Shown piece by piece: positions 1-9,069 of a stretch of 64,000 nucleotides of DNA. Where the stretch lies: positions 310,001-374,000 of the forward strand of contig NZ_JAHXZM010000001.1 in assembly GCF_019429535.1 (NCBI RefSeq), given 5' to 3'. The notes under the pieces were generated by a model. That model was not told the DNA's origin and ran no database searches. It saw only the letters and a program-made list of their open reading frames with translations. Source of the DNA: Sphingomonas citricola. Its GTDB lineage: Bacteria > Pseudomonadota > Alphaproteobacteria > Sphingomonadales > Sphingomonadaceae. A program made the translations under genes and the position numbers. Position 1 is the stretch's first letter, and every line of letters starts with the position of its first letter.

Positions 1-149
1 CGGAGATCGAGGGGCGCGGGGTCGCGTCGAAGCTGATCCAGGCGGCGCTCGATTCGGCGCGCGACCGCGGATTGAAGGTGGTGCCGCAATGCCGCTTCGT
101 GCGGGCGTATATGGAGAAGCACCCCGAGACGCGCGACATGCTGGGGTAA
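1..149 (+). CDS. GNAT-family N-acetyltransferase, C-terminal fragment
   Basis: Only the last 48 residues are in the window, read in the frame ending at a TAA stop at 147-149. The fragment starts EIEGRGVASKLI, a form of the acetyl-CoA-binding motif A (R/Q-x-x-G-x-G/A) of GNAT proteins, and continues CRFVRAYMEKHPE. That tail is typical of the small 'GCN5-related N-acetyltransferase-like' (YidJ/PF14542) group, whose members are about 90-100 residues and whose substrates are mostly unknown. The substrate cannot be told from this piece. A perfect hairpin follows the stop. Confidence 0.8.
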   Translation, partial: EIEGRGVASKLIQAALDSARDRGLKVVPQCRFVRAYMEKHPETRDMLG

Positions 150-159
150 GCGCGCGTCC

Positions 160-181
160 CCCCTCCCGCGGACGGGAGGGG
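160..181. repeat. GC-rich palindrome between convergent genes
   Basis: CCCCTCCCG and CGGGAGGGG form a perfect 9-bp stem (160-168 with 173-181) around a CGGA loop. It lies between the convergent GNAT and M3 peptidase genes. No U-run follows, so it is either a weak bidirectional terminator or a member of the same class of short palindromic repeats seen near 60.7 and 61.9 kb. Confidence 0.6.
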
Positions 182-198
182 AAACGCGGCGCGGGCGG

Positions 199-2448
199 TT
201 ACTTGCCCGTCTTGGCCGGTGCCGCGGGCTTCGCGGAGGGGGCCGCGGGAACCGTGCCGTCGCTGACCGGGACCGCGCCGCCGTCGGCCGCGATGCGCGA
301 ACCGTCGGCATTCAGGCCCAGGTCCTTCAGCAGCGGGGCGACCTGCGGGTCGGCACCGTTGAAGGCGCGGAACATCGGCGCGTAATCCATCGTGTGACCC
401 TTCGACAGGATCATGTCGCGGAAACGCTGGCCGTTGGCGCGCGTCATGCCGCCGTTCTGCTCGAACCAGTTGAACGCGTTCGCGCTCAGCATCTTGGTCC
501 AGCTGTAGGCGTAATAGCCCGCCGAGTAGCCGTTGCCCCAGATGTGGAGGAAATAGGGCGAGCGGTAGCGCGGCGGCACGTCGGCGACGTCGAGCCCGGT
601 GGCGGCGAGCGCCTGTTGCTCGAACTGGTCGGCGTTCTGCTTGCCCTGCGCAGCGGTCAGCGAGTGCCAGCTCATGTCCATCTCGGCCGCGGCGAGCGCC
701 TCGCCGAACGAGTACCCTGAGTTGAACGTACCCGCGCGCTTAATCTTGTCGACGAGTGCCTGCGGGATCACCGCGCCGGTCTTGTAATTGACCGCATAGT
801 GCGGGAGCACCTTGGGATCGAGCGCCCAGTGTTCGTTGAACTGCGACGGAAATTCGACGAAGTCGCGCGCGGTGTTGGTGCCCGAGACGCTGGGATAGGT
901 CTGGTTGGCGAACAGGCCGTGCAGCGCGTGGCCGAATTCGTGGAACATCGTCGTCACATCGTCGAAGCTGATCAGCGCGGGCTGGCCCGCCGACGGCTTG
1001 GTGAAGTTGGCGACGTTGTAGATGACGGGCTTGGTGCCGTTCAGCCGCGACTGGTTGACGAAGTTCGACATCCACGCGCCGCCGTTCTTGTTGTCGCGCT
1101 TCCAATAGTCGAAATACATCAGGCCGACGACTGCGCCATTTTCCTCGGTCACTTCGTAGACCATCACGTCATTCTGATAGACGGGGATGTCGGTGCGACG
1201 CTTGAAGTTCAGGCCGTAGAGCTGGTTGGCGGCGTAGAACACGCCGTCGGTCAGCACCTTGTTGATCTCGAAATAGGGCTTCAGCTCGTCCTGGTTGAGG
1301 TCGTACTTCGCCTTGCGGACCTGTTCGGAATAGAAGTCCCAGTCCCAGGGCTTGAGCTGAAAATTGCCGCCGGTCGCCTTGATCTGCGCCTGGAGCTCGG
1401 CGGCCTCGCGGCGCTGCTCGGCGGCGACCGGGGTTCCGAGCTGCTGCATGAAGCCGAGCGCGGTCTTGGGATTCTTCGCCATCTGGTCCTGGAGGACGTA
1501 ATCGGCCCAGGTCGGGAAGCCGAGCAGCTTCGCCTTCTGCGCGCGGAGCAACGCGATCTGCGCGATCGTGTCGCGCGTGTCGTTGGCGTCGCCGCGGCTG
1601 GCGCGGGTCCAGCTCGCGTTGAACAGCGCCTCGCGCGTCGCGCGGTCCTTCATGGTGGCGAGTTCGGGCTGCTGGGTCGTGTTCTGGAGCGTCAGCACGT
1701 ACTTGCCCGCCATTCCGCGCGCCTTGGCGGCATCGGCGGCGGCGGCGATCTCCGCGTCGGACAGACCGGCGAGCTTCGCCTTGTCGTCAACGACGAGCGC
1801 GCCTGCCTTGGCGGCGGCGAGCAGCTTCTGCTGGAACGCGGTTTCCAGCGTCGAGAGCTGGCTGTTGTACTGGCTGAGCGTCTGCTTGTCAGCCGCCGAG
1901 AGCTGCGCGCCGGCGCGGACCATGCCTTCGTAGGTGAGCGTCAGGACCTGCAACTGCTCGGGGTCGAGGCGGAGCGACTGGCGCTGGTCGTAGAGCGTCT
2001 TCACGCGCGCGAAGAGCGCGGGGTCGAGGTTGATCGCGTCCTGATGCGCGGCGAACTTCGGCGCGAGATCGGCCTGCGTCTTTTGCAAGGTATCGTCGGT
2101 GTTCGCGCCGACGACGCCGTAGAACGCCATGCTGGCGCGTTCGAGCAGGCGGCCTGAGCGCTCCATCGCGGCGATCGTGTTCTCGAACGTCGGGGCCGAG
2201 CGGGCGCGGGTGATCGCGTTGATCTCGGCGCGCTGCTGCGCCATCCCGGCAAGCAGCGCGGGCGCGTAGTCGGTGCTCTTGATACGGTCGAACGGCGGCG
2301 CCTGGAGCGGCAGGGTGCTGACTGCCGCGAACGGGTTGGACGCGGGCAGCGTGGTGTTCGCGGACGCAGCGGCAGGGGCGGGCGTCGTCTGGGCGATCGC
2401 GGTGGTCGACATCAGGGTCATCAGGGCAGTGGCAGCGAGAAGACGCAT
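199..2448 (-). CDS. dcp: M3 family metallopeptidase (peptidyl-dipeptidase Dcp-like), exported
   Basis: A 749-residue zinc peptidase of the M3 (thimet/Dcp) family, which removes dipeptides from the C-terminus of short peptides. The zinc motif HEFGH starts at about residue 503 (His503, Glu504, His507) and sits in the usual C-terminal third. The start is the ATG at 2448, preceded by AGAGGAA; it gives a clear signal peptide (MRLLAATALMTLMSTTAIAQ), so the protein probably acts in the periplasm. The open frame runs further upstream but that part is low-complexity and overlaps the ABC gene. The C-terminus is Ala/Pro rich. Length fits Dcp (about 680-720) plus a signal peptide and tail. Confidence 0.92.
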   Translation of the reverse strand: MRLLAATALMTLMSTTAIAQTTPAPAAASANTTLPASNPFAAVSTLPLQAPPFDRIKSTDYAPALLAGMAQQRAEINAITRARSAPTFENTIAAMERSGRLLERASMAFYGVVGANTDDTLQKTQADLAPKFAAHQDAINLDPALFARVKTLYDQRQSLRLDPEQLQVLTLTYEGMVRAGAQLSAADKQTLSQYNSQLSTLETAFQQKLLAAAKAGALVVDDKAKLAGLSDAEIAAAADAAKARGMAGKYVLTLQNTTQQPELATMKDRATREALFNASWTRASRGDANDTRDTIAQIALLRAQKAKLLGFPTWADYVLQDQMAKNPKTALGFMQQLGTPVAAEQRREAAELQAQIKATGGNFQLKPWDWDFYSEQVRKAKYDLNQDELKPYFEINKVLTDGVFYAANQLYGLNFKRRTDIPVYQNDVMVYEVTEENGAVVGLMYFDYWKRDNKNGGAWMSNFVNQSRLNGTKPVIYNVANFTKPSAGQPALISFDDVTTMFHEFGHALHGLFANQTYPSVSGTNTARDFVEFPSQFNEHWALDPKVLPHYAVNYKTGAVIPQALVDKIKRAGTFNSGYSFGEALAAAEMDMSWHSLTAAQGKQNADQFEQQALAATGLDVADVPPRYRSPYFLHIWGNGYSAGYYAYSWTKMLSANAFNWFEQNGGMTRANGQRFRDMILSKGHTMDYAPMFRAFNGADPQVAPLLKDLGLNADGSRIAADGGAVPVSDGTVPAAPSAKPAAPAKTGK

Positions 2449-2605
2449 CGTGGTTCCTCTTGGGGCGTGTATGGTGCGCGTGATGCACCCGGGGGCGGCG
2501 GGCTTCAAGGGCGTGCGCGACGTGGCCGGGCGATTAGGGCAAGGCGGCTGACGGCGCGGTGAACGCGGCGGCTCCGCCCGGCGGGGCGCGTTTGGCGGGT
2601 GGGCG

Positions 2606-4423
2606 TCACGCCGCCTCGGCCTCGGCCTCCTCGCGCTCGTTCGCCTGCCGCTCCCACATTTCCGCGTAGAGCCCGCCGCGGCGGAGCAGTTCGGCATGGG
2701 TGCCGCGCTCGACGATCTGCCCGGCCTCGAGCACGACGATCTGGTCGGCGTGGACGATCGTGGAGAGGCGGTGCGCGATGACGATGGTGGTGCGCCCGCG
2801 CTCGATCGCCTCGAGCGTGTCCATGATCTCCGCCTCGGTGCGGCTGTCGAGCGCGCTGGTCGCCTCGTCGAGGATCAGGACCGGCGGGTTCTTGAGCAGG
2901 GTGCGCGCGATCGCGACGCGCTGCTTCTCGCCGCCCGACAGTTTCAGCCCGCGTTCGCCGACGCGCGTCGCGTAACCGTCGGGCTGGCGTTCGATGAAGC
3001 CCGCGATCGCCGCGCCCTTCGCCGCACCCTCGATCTCGGCCTCAGTCGCGTCGGCGCGGCCGTAGGCGATGTTGTAGCCGATCGTGTCGTTGAACAGCAC
3101 GGTGTCCTGCGGCACGATGCCGATCGCGGCGCGCAAGGACGCCTGCGTCACGCCTGCGATATCCTGCCCGTCGATCGTGATGCGCCCGCCGGTCAGGTCG
3201 TAGAAACGGTAAATCAGCCGCGCGAGCGTCGACTTGCCGGCACCCGAGGGGCCGACGACCGCGACGGTGCTGCCGGCCGCAACGTCGAGGTCGATTCCCT
3301 TCAGGATCGGCATGTCGGCGTCGTAGCCGAAGCGGACGTTCTCGAAGCGGACGTGGCCGCGGGCGACCGACAGCGGTTGCGCGGCGGGGGCGTCGGTGAC
3401 CTCGGACGGCGTGTCAATCAGGTCGAACATCGCGCCCATGTCGATCACCCCCTGGCGGATCGTGCGATAGACCATGCCGAGGAGGTCGAGCGGGCGGAAC
3501 AGCTGCGACAGGAGCGTCGAGACGAGCACGACGTTGCCCGCGGTGAAGCGTCCCTGGCTCCAGCCCCAGGCGACGTACGCCATGCCGGCGCCGAGCATCA
3601 GGTTGGTGATGAATGCCTGTCCGACGTTCAGCCACGCGAGGCTGTTCTCAGACTTGACCGCGGCATCGGCGTAGGAGCGCATCGCATTGTCGTAGCGGCG
3701 TGCCTCGCGCTCCTCCGCGCCGAAATATTTCACCGTCTCGAAGTTCAGGAGCGAGTCGACCGCGTGTGCGACCGCGCCGGTGTCGAGGTCGTTCATCCGT
3801 TCGCGCAGGGACGACCGCCAGTCAGTGACCATGCGCGTGAACCAGATATAGACCGCGACCATCACCAGGGTCGCGGCGACGAGCGGCCAGCCGAACTTGA
3901 CCCAGAAGATGCCGAGCACGAGGCCAAGTTCGAGGATCGTCGGCGCGATGTTGAACAGGAGGAAGTAGAGCATCGTGTCGATGCTCTTGGTCCCGCGCTC
4001 GACCACCTTGGTCACCGCACCGGTGCGGCGTTCGAGGTGGAACCGCAGCGATAGCTGGTGGAGGTGGCGGAAGACGCGCGCGGCGAGGCGGCGGGTCGCC
4101 TCCTGTCCGACGCGCTCGAACACGGTGTTGCGCAGATTGTCGAACAGCGTCGAGCCGAAACGCGCGGCGGCGTAGCCGAGGATCAGCAGTATGACGAGCG
4201 AGACGGGGGTGGTGGCGACTCCCATCCCGTCGATCGCGCCCTGGAGCGCGAAAGGCGCGCCATAGACCTGGACGAGTTTCGACGCGACGACGAGCGCCAT
4301 CGCGCCCGCGACGCGCAGCTTCATTCCGGGCGCGTCGCCGGGCCAGAGATCGGGGAGGAAGCGGCGGATCGTCGGCAGCAGCGGACGCTCGGTGCCGGTG
4401 GTGGTGGGGGCTTGGGGAGGCAT
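2606..4423 (-). CDS. Atm1/HMT1-type ABC exporter (fused permease and ATPase)
   Basis: 605 residues: an N-terminal six-helix exporter domain (about 30-330) and a C-terminal nucleotide-binding domain with Walker A GPSGAGKST (about 390-398), signature LSGGEKQR (about 493) and Walker B VLILDEATSALD (about 515). The permease carries features of the ABCB7/Atm1 subfamily, for example NFETVKYFGAEE. Family members export glutathione conjugates, persulfides or metal-thiol complexes across the inner membrane as homodimers; Novosphingobium Atm1 is a studied relative. Transcribed alone or ahead of the M3 peptidase, from which it is separated by 157 bases. Start at ATG 4423, without a strong ribosome binding site. 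Confidence 0.9.
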   Translation of the reverse strand: MPPQAPTTTGTERPLLPTIRRFLPDLWPGDAPGMKLRVAGAMALVVASKLVQVYGAPFALQGAIDGMGVATTPVSLVILLILGYAAARFGSTLFDNLRNTVFERVGQEATRRLAARVFRHLHQLSLRFHLERRTGAVTKVVERGTKSIDTMLYFLLFNIAPTILELGLVLGIFWVKFGWPLVAATLVMVAVYIWFTRMVTDWRSSLRERMNDLDTGAVAHAVDSLLNFETVKYFGAEEREARRYDNAMRSYADAAVKSENSLAWLNVGQAFITNLMLGAGMAYVAWGWSQGRFTAGNVVLVSTLLSQLFRPLDLLGMVYRTIRQGVIDMGAMFDLIDTPSEVTDAPAAQPLSVARGHVRFENVRFGYDADMPILKGIDLDVAAGSTVAVVGPSGAGKSTLARLIYRFYDLTGGRITIDGQDIAGVTQASLRAAIGIVPQDTVLFNDTIGYNIAYGRADATEAEIEGAAKGAAIAGFIERQPDGYATRVGERGLKLSGGEKQRVAIARTLLKNPPVLILDEATSALDSRTEAEIMDTLEAIERGRTTIVIAHRLSTIVHADQIVVLEAGQIVERGTHAELLRRGGLYAEMWERQANEREEAEAEAA

Positions 4424-4579
4424 TACGCCGCGATGTCGTGCGCGTGGGTGCCGGCGTCAATGCGCGTATCCGAAGCGGGTGATCGATCCGAACCGGCGCA
4501 AGCCGCGACGCTTGTCAATAGTACAGATGGAACCGCTCTACTAACCCTGCGTTTTGAACGACGTAGGAAAGGGCGGATC

Positions 4580-4810
4580 ATGGAAGCTGCGTTCTTCGTC
4601 ATGGCGATCATGGGGTGCGGCGACGCGAACACGGCGTGCACCGAGGCGCGAGTCGATCCCGTCCGCTACAGCACGGTCGCGCAATGCCAGGCGGCGATGC
4701 CCGCCGCGCTCGCCCGCAACAACGATCTGTCGTTTCCGGTCATCAGCGCGACCTGCCGCTCGAACGGGCAGCAGTGGGTCAAGGTCGCGGGCAAGGGCTC
4801 GCGCGGCTGA
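4580..4810 (+). CDS. small conserved-type hypothetical protein with cysteines
   Basis: A 76-residue protein starting MEAAFFVMAIMGCGD, preceded by GGAAAGGGCGG. Four cysteines are visible (CGD, ACTEARV, AQCQAAM, ATCRSNG), spaced as in small sphingomonad proteins in which two disulfides would hold the fold. The N-terminus is short and hydrophobic and may be a weak signal peptide. Upstream, TTGTCA at 4512-4517 with a poor -10 about 17 bases later could be the promoter. I do not recognise a function. It sits between the divergent ABC exporter and the convergent ubiG. Confidence 0.65.
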   Translation: MEAAFFVMAIMGCGDANTACTEARVDPVRYSTVAQCQAAMPAALARNNDLSFPVISATCRSNGQQWVKVAGKGSRG

Positions 4811-4883
4811 GGCGAGGTCAGCGGCTTTTCCAGAATTGCTGTAACTCGCCCTCGCTACGGTCTTTCAATAATCATTCGTTCGG

Positions 4884-5696
4884 TCATGCGGCCGGATTTG
4901 GGATGACGACGACCGGCGGCTGGTGACCCTCGTCGGCCGCGTCGCGGCGCGCCGTCATGAAATAATCGAGCGTGGTCGACTGGCCGAGCGCGAAGCCGGC
5001 GGCGGACAGGGTCAGGCCGGTGGTGTCGATGACCGCTAGCCCGGTGTCACCGATCATGGCGGCGAGTTCGTCGGGGGTCAGGAACCTGTCCCAGTCGTGC
5101 GTGCCGCGCGGGATGATGCCGGTACGCTCCGCTCCCTCGACCAGCGCGAGGCGGGTGAGCCAGGTGCGGTTGGGCGTCGACATGACGAGCAGCCCGCCGG
5201 GCGCGACCGCGTCACCGAGGTCGCGGACGAACGCGGCGGGGTCGGACACGTGCTCGACCACCTCCATCGAGGTGACGAGATCGAAGCGCTCGCCCGCCGC
5301 TGCCTCGACCCCGCCGACGCGGTAGTCGATTGTCAGGCCGCGACGCGCGGCGTGGTCGCGCGCGACCGAGATGCTCTCCCCCGCGGCGTCGATCGCGGTG
5401 ACGTGCGCGCCCAGACGCGCGAGCGGTTCGGCGAGCAGCCCGGCGCCGCAGCCGACGTCGAGCACGCGGCGCCCGCGCAATGGCTGAAAGCTCTGGTCAT
5501 CGAGATCCCAGTGGCTGTCGACGCGCTGGCGGATGTATCTCAACCGCACCGGGTTCAGGCGATGGAGCATCGCCGACGACCCCTTCGGATCCCACCATTC
5601 AGCCGCCATGCGCCCGAAATGCGCCGCCTCGCGGTCGATCACCGATGCGTGGACGGGTGCGGAGGTCGTCGCGGTTGTTACGGTTGCGGTCGTCAT
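4884..5696 (-). CDS. ubiG: UbiG: 2-polyprenyl-6-hydroxyphenol / 3-demethylubiquinol O-methyltransferase
   Basis: 270-residue class I SAM methyltransferase. It catalyses both O-methylation steps of ubiquinone synthesis. The N-terminus has the UbiG hallmarks EAAHFGRMAAEWWDPKG and LHRLNPVRLRYI; motif I is VLDVGCGAGLLAEPLA (about residues 80-95), followed by the acidic residue in VTAIDAA. Start ATG 5696 is preceded by AGGG. Divergent from lysC across only 53 bases, so the two promoters must overlap. An 18-residue Thr/Ala/Val-rich extension precedes the conserved part. Confidence 0.93.
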   Translation of the reverse strand: MTTATVTTATTSAPVHASVIDREAAHFGRMAAEWWDPKGSSAMLHRLNPVRLRYIRQRVDSHWDLDDQSFQPLRGRRVLDVGCGAGLLAEPLARLGAHVTAIDAAGESISVARDHAARRGLTIDYRVGGVEAAAGERFDLVTSMEVVEHVSDPAAFVRDLGDAVAPGGLLVMSTPNRTWLTRLALVEGAERTGIIPRGTHDWDRFLTPDELAAMIGDTGLAVIDTTGLTLSAAGFALGQSTTLDYFMTARRDAADEGHQPPVVVIPNPAA

Positions 5697-5749
5697 GGGG
5701 CGACCCTATCAGGACCGCCCTCTTACCCCAAGGCGTTTGGACCAGCGGC

Positions 5750-7018
5750 ATGGCGCGCATCGTGATGAAGTTCGGCGGCACCTCGATGGCAGGCATCGAG
5801 CGCATCCGTTCGGTCGCACGCCGCGTCAAACGCGAGGTCGAGGCGGGCAACGAGGTGGCGGTGGTCGTCTCCGCGATGGCGGGCGAGACCGATCGGCTGG
5901 TGGGGTTCTGCCGCGAGGCGTCGCCGCTCTACGATCCGCGCGAATATGACGTGGTGGTCGCCTCGGGCGAGCAGGTGACGAGCGGGCTGCTCGCGATCGC
6001 GCTGCAGGCGATCGGGGTCAGTGCGCGGTCGTGGCTGGGGTGGCAATTGCCGATCCACACCGACCAGGCGTTCGCCAAGGCGCGGATCGGCGAAATCGAT
6101 ACCGAGGCGCTGAACGCGAGCCTGTCGGCGGGCGAGGTCGCGGTGATCCCGGGGTTCCAGGGCGTGAGCGAAGAGGGTCGGATCACAACGCTGGGGCGTG
6201 GTGGGTCGGACACGTCGGCAGTCGCGGTCGCGGCGGCAATGAAGGCGGACCGCTGCGACATCTACACCGACGTCGACGGCGTCTATACGACCGACCCCAG
6301 GATCGTGCCGCGCGCGCGCAAGCTCAGGCAGGTGACGTACGAGGAGATGCTCGAGCTCGCCTCGGTCGGCGCGAAGGTGTTGCAGACGCGCTCGGTCGGG
6401 CTCGCGATGAAGGAACAGGTGCGCGTCCAGGTGCTGTCGTCGCTGACCGGCGAGGATGCACCCGCGGCGGATACATTGCCCGGCACGATGATCGTGGGCG
6501 AAGAGGAGATCGAAGACGTGGAACGCCAGCTCATCACCGGCATCGCACACGACAAGAACGAGGCCAAGATCACGTTGACGGGCGTGCCCGACAAGCCGGG
6601 GTCGGTCGCGGCGATCTTCGCGCCGCTGTCGGCGGCGAGCATCAACGTCGACATGATCATCCAGAACATCGCGCACAGGAGCAGCGGGTCGGCGAGCGCG
6701 ACCGACGTCACTTTTACCGTGCCGTCGGCCGACCTGCCGCGTTCGATCGAGGCGCTCAACCAGGCGCGCGCCGAGATCGGGTTCGGCGAGTTGATCCACG
6801 ACACGCGCGTCGCGAAGATCAGCGTCGTTGGCGTCGGGATGCGCAGCCACGCCGGCGTCGCGTCCACGATGTTCGAGACGCTGGGCGCGCGCGGGATCAA
6901 CATCCTCGCGATCTCGACCAGCGAGATCAAGGTCAGCGTGCTGATCCACGAGGACGAGACCGAGCTGGCGGTGCGCGTGCTGCACACCGCCTACGGGCTG
7001 GACGCGGAGGCGGCGTAG
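5750..7018 (+). CDS. lysC: aspartate kinase
   Basis: 422 residues. Phosphorylates aspartate, the first step to lysine, threonine, methionine and diaminopimelate. The nucleotide-binding KFGGTSMAG lies at residues 7-15, substrate residues in GRGGSDTSAVA and the kinase motif in YTDVDGVYTTDPR. Two C-terminal ACT domains follow (near TLTGVPDKPGSVAAIF and SVVGVGMRSHAGVAST), which normally give feedback control by lysine or threonine. The ATG at 5750 was chosen because the conserved N-terminus begins there. The ribosome binding site is weak. Confidence 0.95.
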   Translation: MARIVMKFGGTSMAGIERIRSVARRVKREVEAGNEVAVVVSAMAGETDRLVGFCREASPLYDPREYDVVVASGEQVTSGLLAIALQAIGVSARSWLGWQLPIHTDQAFAKARIGEIDTEALNASLSAGEVAVIPGFQGVSEEGRITTLGRGGSDTSAVAVAAAMKADRCDIYTDVDGVYTTDPRIVPRARKLRQVTYEEMLELASVGAKVLQTRSVGLAMKEQVRVQVLSSLTGEDAPAADTLPGTMIVGEEEIEDVERQLITGIAHDKNEAKITLTGVPDKPGSVAAIFAPLSAASINVDMIIQNIAHRSSGSASATDVTFTVPSADLPRSIEALNQARAEIGFGELIHDTRVAKISVVGVGMRSHAGVASTMFETLGARGINILAISTSEIKVSVLIHEDETELAVRVLHTAYGLDAEAA

Positions 7019-7040
7019 GGGCGGGGCGGTCGCCGATCGA

Positions 7041-7487
7041 TCAACCCCGGCCGTTGCACCCGACGTAAAGAAACGCGCCGGTCGAGGGGCGGTAGCGGAC
7101 GTTGATCTGCGTGCAGCCACCGTCGCTGACATAAGGCATGTCGTCGACGCGACGGTAGCGTCGTCGCTCGCCGGGTTTCGCCGCGCGCGCGGCCGCCTGC
7201 ACCGCTTCGCGGTTCGATCGCGCGACGTCGGCGGGATCGCATGGGCGCGAGCCGAAGTCGGCGGTCATCTCCTCGCACTCGTCCGGCCGCACGACGTGGA
7301 TCGGCTCGGGCACGATATAGATCGCAGTGACGGTATCGGGCGCGCTCATCGCGTAATGCCGCGCGTAGGTGACGAGCGGCTTCGCGCCGTGCGGAAGCGT
7401 GATGCGATGCTCGATCCGGTCGATCACCGGCCACGTCGGCAGCGCCGATGGCACGGCGGCGGCGACGAACAGCGCGAGCACGCTCAC
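7041..7487 (-). CDS. hypothetical exported protein
   Basis: 148 residues from a GTG at 7487 that shares GTGA with the stop of the upstream YjbQ gene and is preceded by GGGGA, so the two are translationally coupled. The first ~20 residues (VSVLALFVAAAVPSALP) look like a signal peptide. The mature part is basic, with three or four cysteines (DECEEM, RPCDPAD, GGCTQIN, VGCNGRG) suited to two disulfides, and ends in a run of beta-type sequence. No recognised domain. Convergent with lysC, 22 bases apart. Confidence 0.6.
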   Translation of the reverse strand: MSVLALFVAAAVPSALPTWPVIDRIEHRITLPHGAKPLVTYARHYAMSAPDTVTAIYIVPEPIHVVRPDECEEMTADFGSRPCDPADVARSNREAVQAAARAAKPGERRRYRRVDDMPYVSDGGCTQINVRYRPSTGAFLYVGCNGRG

Positions 7488-7900
7488 TCCCCGATGACGT
7501 GGAGCGCGACGCGGCGGCGGTGGGGCGCGGTGCGGTGTTCGAACAGGTAGATGCCCTGCCACGTGCCGAGCACGGGCGCGCCGCGGGCGATCGGAATTGA
7601 GAGCGACACGTCGGTCAGCGCGGTACGCAGGTGCGCGGGCATGTCGTCGGGGCCTTCGTCGTCGTGTTCGTAGTCGCGCGCCTCGGGCGCCACTCGCGCG
7701 AAATAGCGCTGGATGTCGCGGCGGACTGCGGGGGCGGCGTTCTCGTTGATGAGGAGCGAGGCGGAGGTGTGGCGGCAGAACACCGTCAGCAAGCCGGTCT
7801 CGATCGCCTGCTCGTCCAGCCAGCGCATTACTTCGCCGGTGATCTCGACCAGCCCTTGTCCGCGGGTGTTGACGGTGACTTCGCCCGATGCCTGCTTCAT
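7484..7900 (-). CDS. YjbQ family protein (UPF0047, secondary thiamine-phosphate synthase)
   Basis: 138 residues, matching the usual length of this trimeric family. Hallmarks are GLVEITGEVMRWL, the FCRHTSASLLINEN stretch with the conserved His and Asn, HDDEGPDDMPAHLR, and the C-terminal GTWQGIYLFEHR. E. coli YjbQ has weak thiamine-phosphate synthase activity, but the physiological role is unsettled. ATG at 7900 with GGAGAAAGC directly upstream. First gene of a two-gene unit with the exported protein at 7041. Confidence 0.92.
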   Translation of the reverse strand: MKQASGEVTVNTRGQGLVEITGEVMRWLDEQAIETGLLTVFCRHTSASLLINENAAPAVRRDIQRYFARVAPEARDYEHDDEGPDDMPAHLRTALTDVSLSIPIARGAPVLGTWQGIYLFEHRTAPHRRRVALHVIGE

Positions 7901-7937
7901 GCTTTCTCCGTGCGCCCAGTCGGGCTAGAGCCGTTCG

Positions 7938-8969
7938 ATGAACGAAACGAATACCGTCGGCGTCGATCGCCTGTCCCGCCGCATGGAACGCGGGTGCGCC
8001 TTTCTCGGGTCCAAGGTCGCGATCATGGCGGGCGCGATGTCGTGGGTGTCGGAGCGCAACCTGGTCGCCGCGATGTCGAACGCGGGCGGGTTCGGCGTGA
8101 TCGCGTGCGGCGCGATGACGCCCGCGCTGCTCGACGCTGAGATTGCGGCCACGCAGGCGCTGACCGAGCGGCCGTTCGGCGTCAACCTGATCACGATGCA
8201 CCCGCAACTGGAGGAGCTGATCGCGGTCTGTGCCCGCCACGGCGTCGGGCACGTCGTGCTGGCGGGCGGACTGCCGCCCAAGGGATCGCTCGAGGCGATC
8301 AAGGCTTCGGGGGCCAAGGTCATCTGTTTCGCGCCGACGCTCGCGCTCGCGAAGAAGCTGATCCGCAGCGGCGTCGACGCGCTGGTGATCGAGGGCATGG
8401 AAGCGGGCGGGCATATCGGCCCGGTCTCCACCAGCGTGCTCGCGCAGGAGATGCTGCCCGAGATCGCGGACAAGGTGCCCGTCTTCGTGGCGGGCGGGAT
8501 CGGGCGCGGCGAGGCGATCGCGGGCTATCTCGACATGGGGGCGGCGGGGGTGCAGCTCGGCACGCGCTTCGTCTGCGCGACCGAGTGCGTCGCGCATCCG
8601 AATTTCAAGCGCGCCTTCATTCGTGCGTCGGCAAGGGATGCGGTGGCGAGCGTGCAGATCGATCCGCGGTTGCCCGTCATCCCGGTGCGCGCGTTGAAGA
8701 ATGCGGGGGGCGAGCTGTTCACCGCCAAGCAGCGCGAGGTCGCGCAGCGGCTGGACGAGAACGCGGTCGCGATGGCCGAGGCGCAGCTCGAGATCGAGCA
8801 TTACTGGGCGGGTGCGTTGCGCCGCGCGGTGATCGACGGCGACGTCGAGCACGGCAGCGTGATGGCGGGCCAGTCGGTCGGGATGGTGACCCGCGAGGAG
8901 CCGATCGCCGACATCATCGCGCAGTTGATGACCGAGGCGGCCGACGCGCTGCGCGCGCGCGCGGCGTGA
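7938..8969 (+). CDS. nitronate monooxygenase / 2-nitropropane dioxygenase-type FMN enzyme
   Basis: 343 residues of the TIM-barrel NMO/FabK flavoprotein family. Visible are the N-terminal APxxG-like segment AIMAGAMSW, SNAGGFGVIACG, the ALVIEGMEAGGHIGP FMN loop with the conserved His, VPVFVAGGIGRGEAIA and GAAGVQLGTRFV. Members oxidise nitronates with O2 or act as NAD(P)H-dependent flavin oxidoreductases; the sequence does not decide which. Divergent from YjbQ (37 bases). Confidence 0.88.
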   Translation: MNETNTVGVDRLSRRMERGCAFLGSKVAIMAGAMSWVSERNLVAAMSNAGGFGVIACGAMTPALLDAEIAATQALTERPFGVNLITMHPQLEELIAVCARHGVGHVVLAGGLPPKGSLEAIKASGAKVICFAPTLALAKKLIRSGVDALVIEGMEAGGHIGPVSTSVLAQEMLPEIADKVPVFVAGGIGRGEAIAGYLDMGAAGVQLGTRFVCATECVAHPNFKRAFIRASARDAVASVQIDPRLPVIPVRALKNAGGELFTAKQREVAQRLDENAVAMAEAQLEIEHYWAGALRRAVIDGDVEHGSVMAGQSVGMVTREEPIADIIAQLMTEAADALRARAA

Positions 8970-9014
8970 ACCCGACGGCGCGGCGCGCACGTTTCGCCGC
9001 ATGATTACCGCGCG

Positions 9015-9022
9015 TTAACCAT
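9015..9022 (+). promoter_or_regulatory. TTAACCAT motif resembling a CtrA half-site
   Basis: TTAACCAT, preceded by GATTACCGCG, lies 48 bases before the start of the lipoprotein gene. In alphaproteobacteria the cell-cycle regulator CtrA binds TTAA-N7-TTAA and TTAACCAT half-sites. Here the second half (TTAC, 6 bases away) is imperfect, so this is only a candidate. Confidence 0.25.
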
Positions 9023-9069
9023 TGCGGGTGTAGGCCACGATTCTAGCCGGGGGGCCGGAAGGATTCGTG

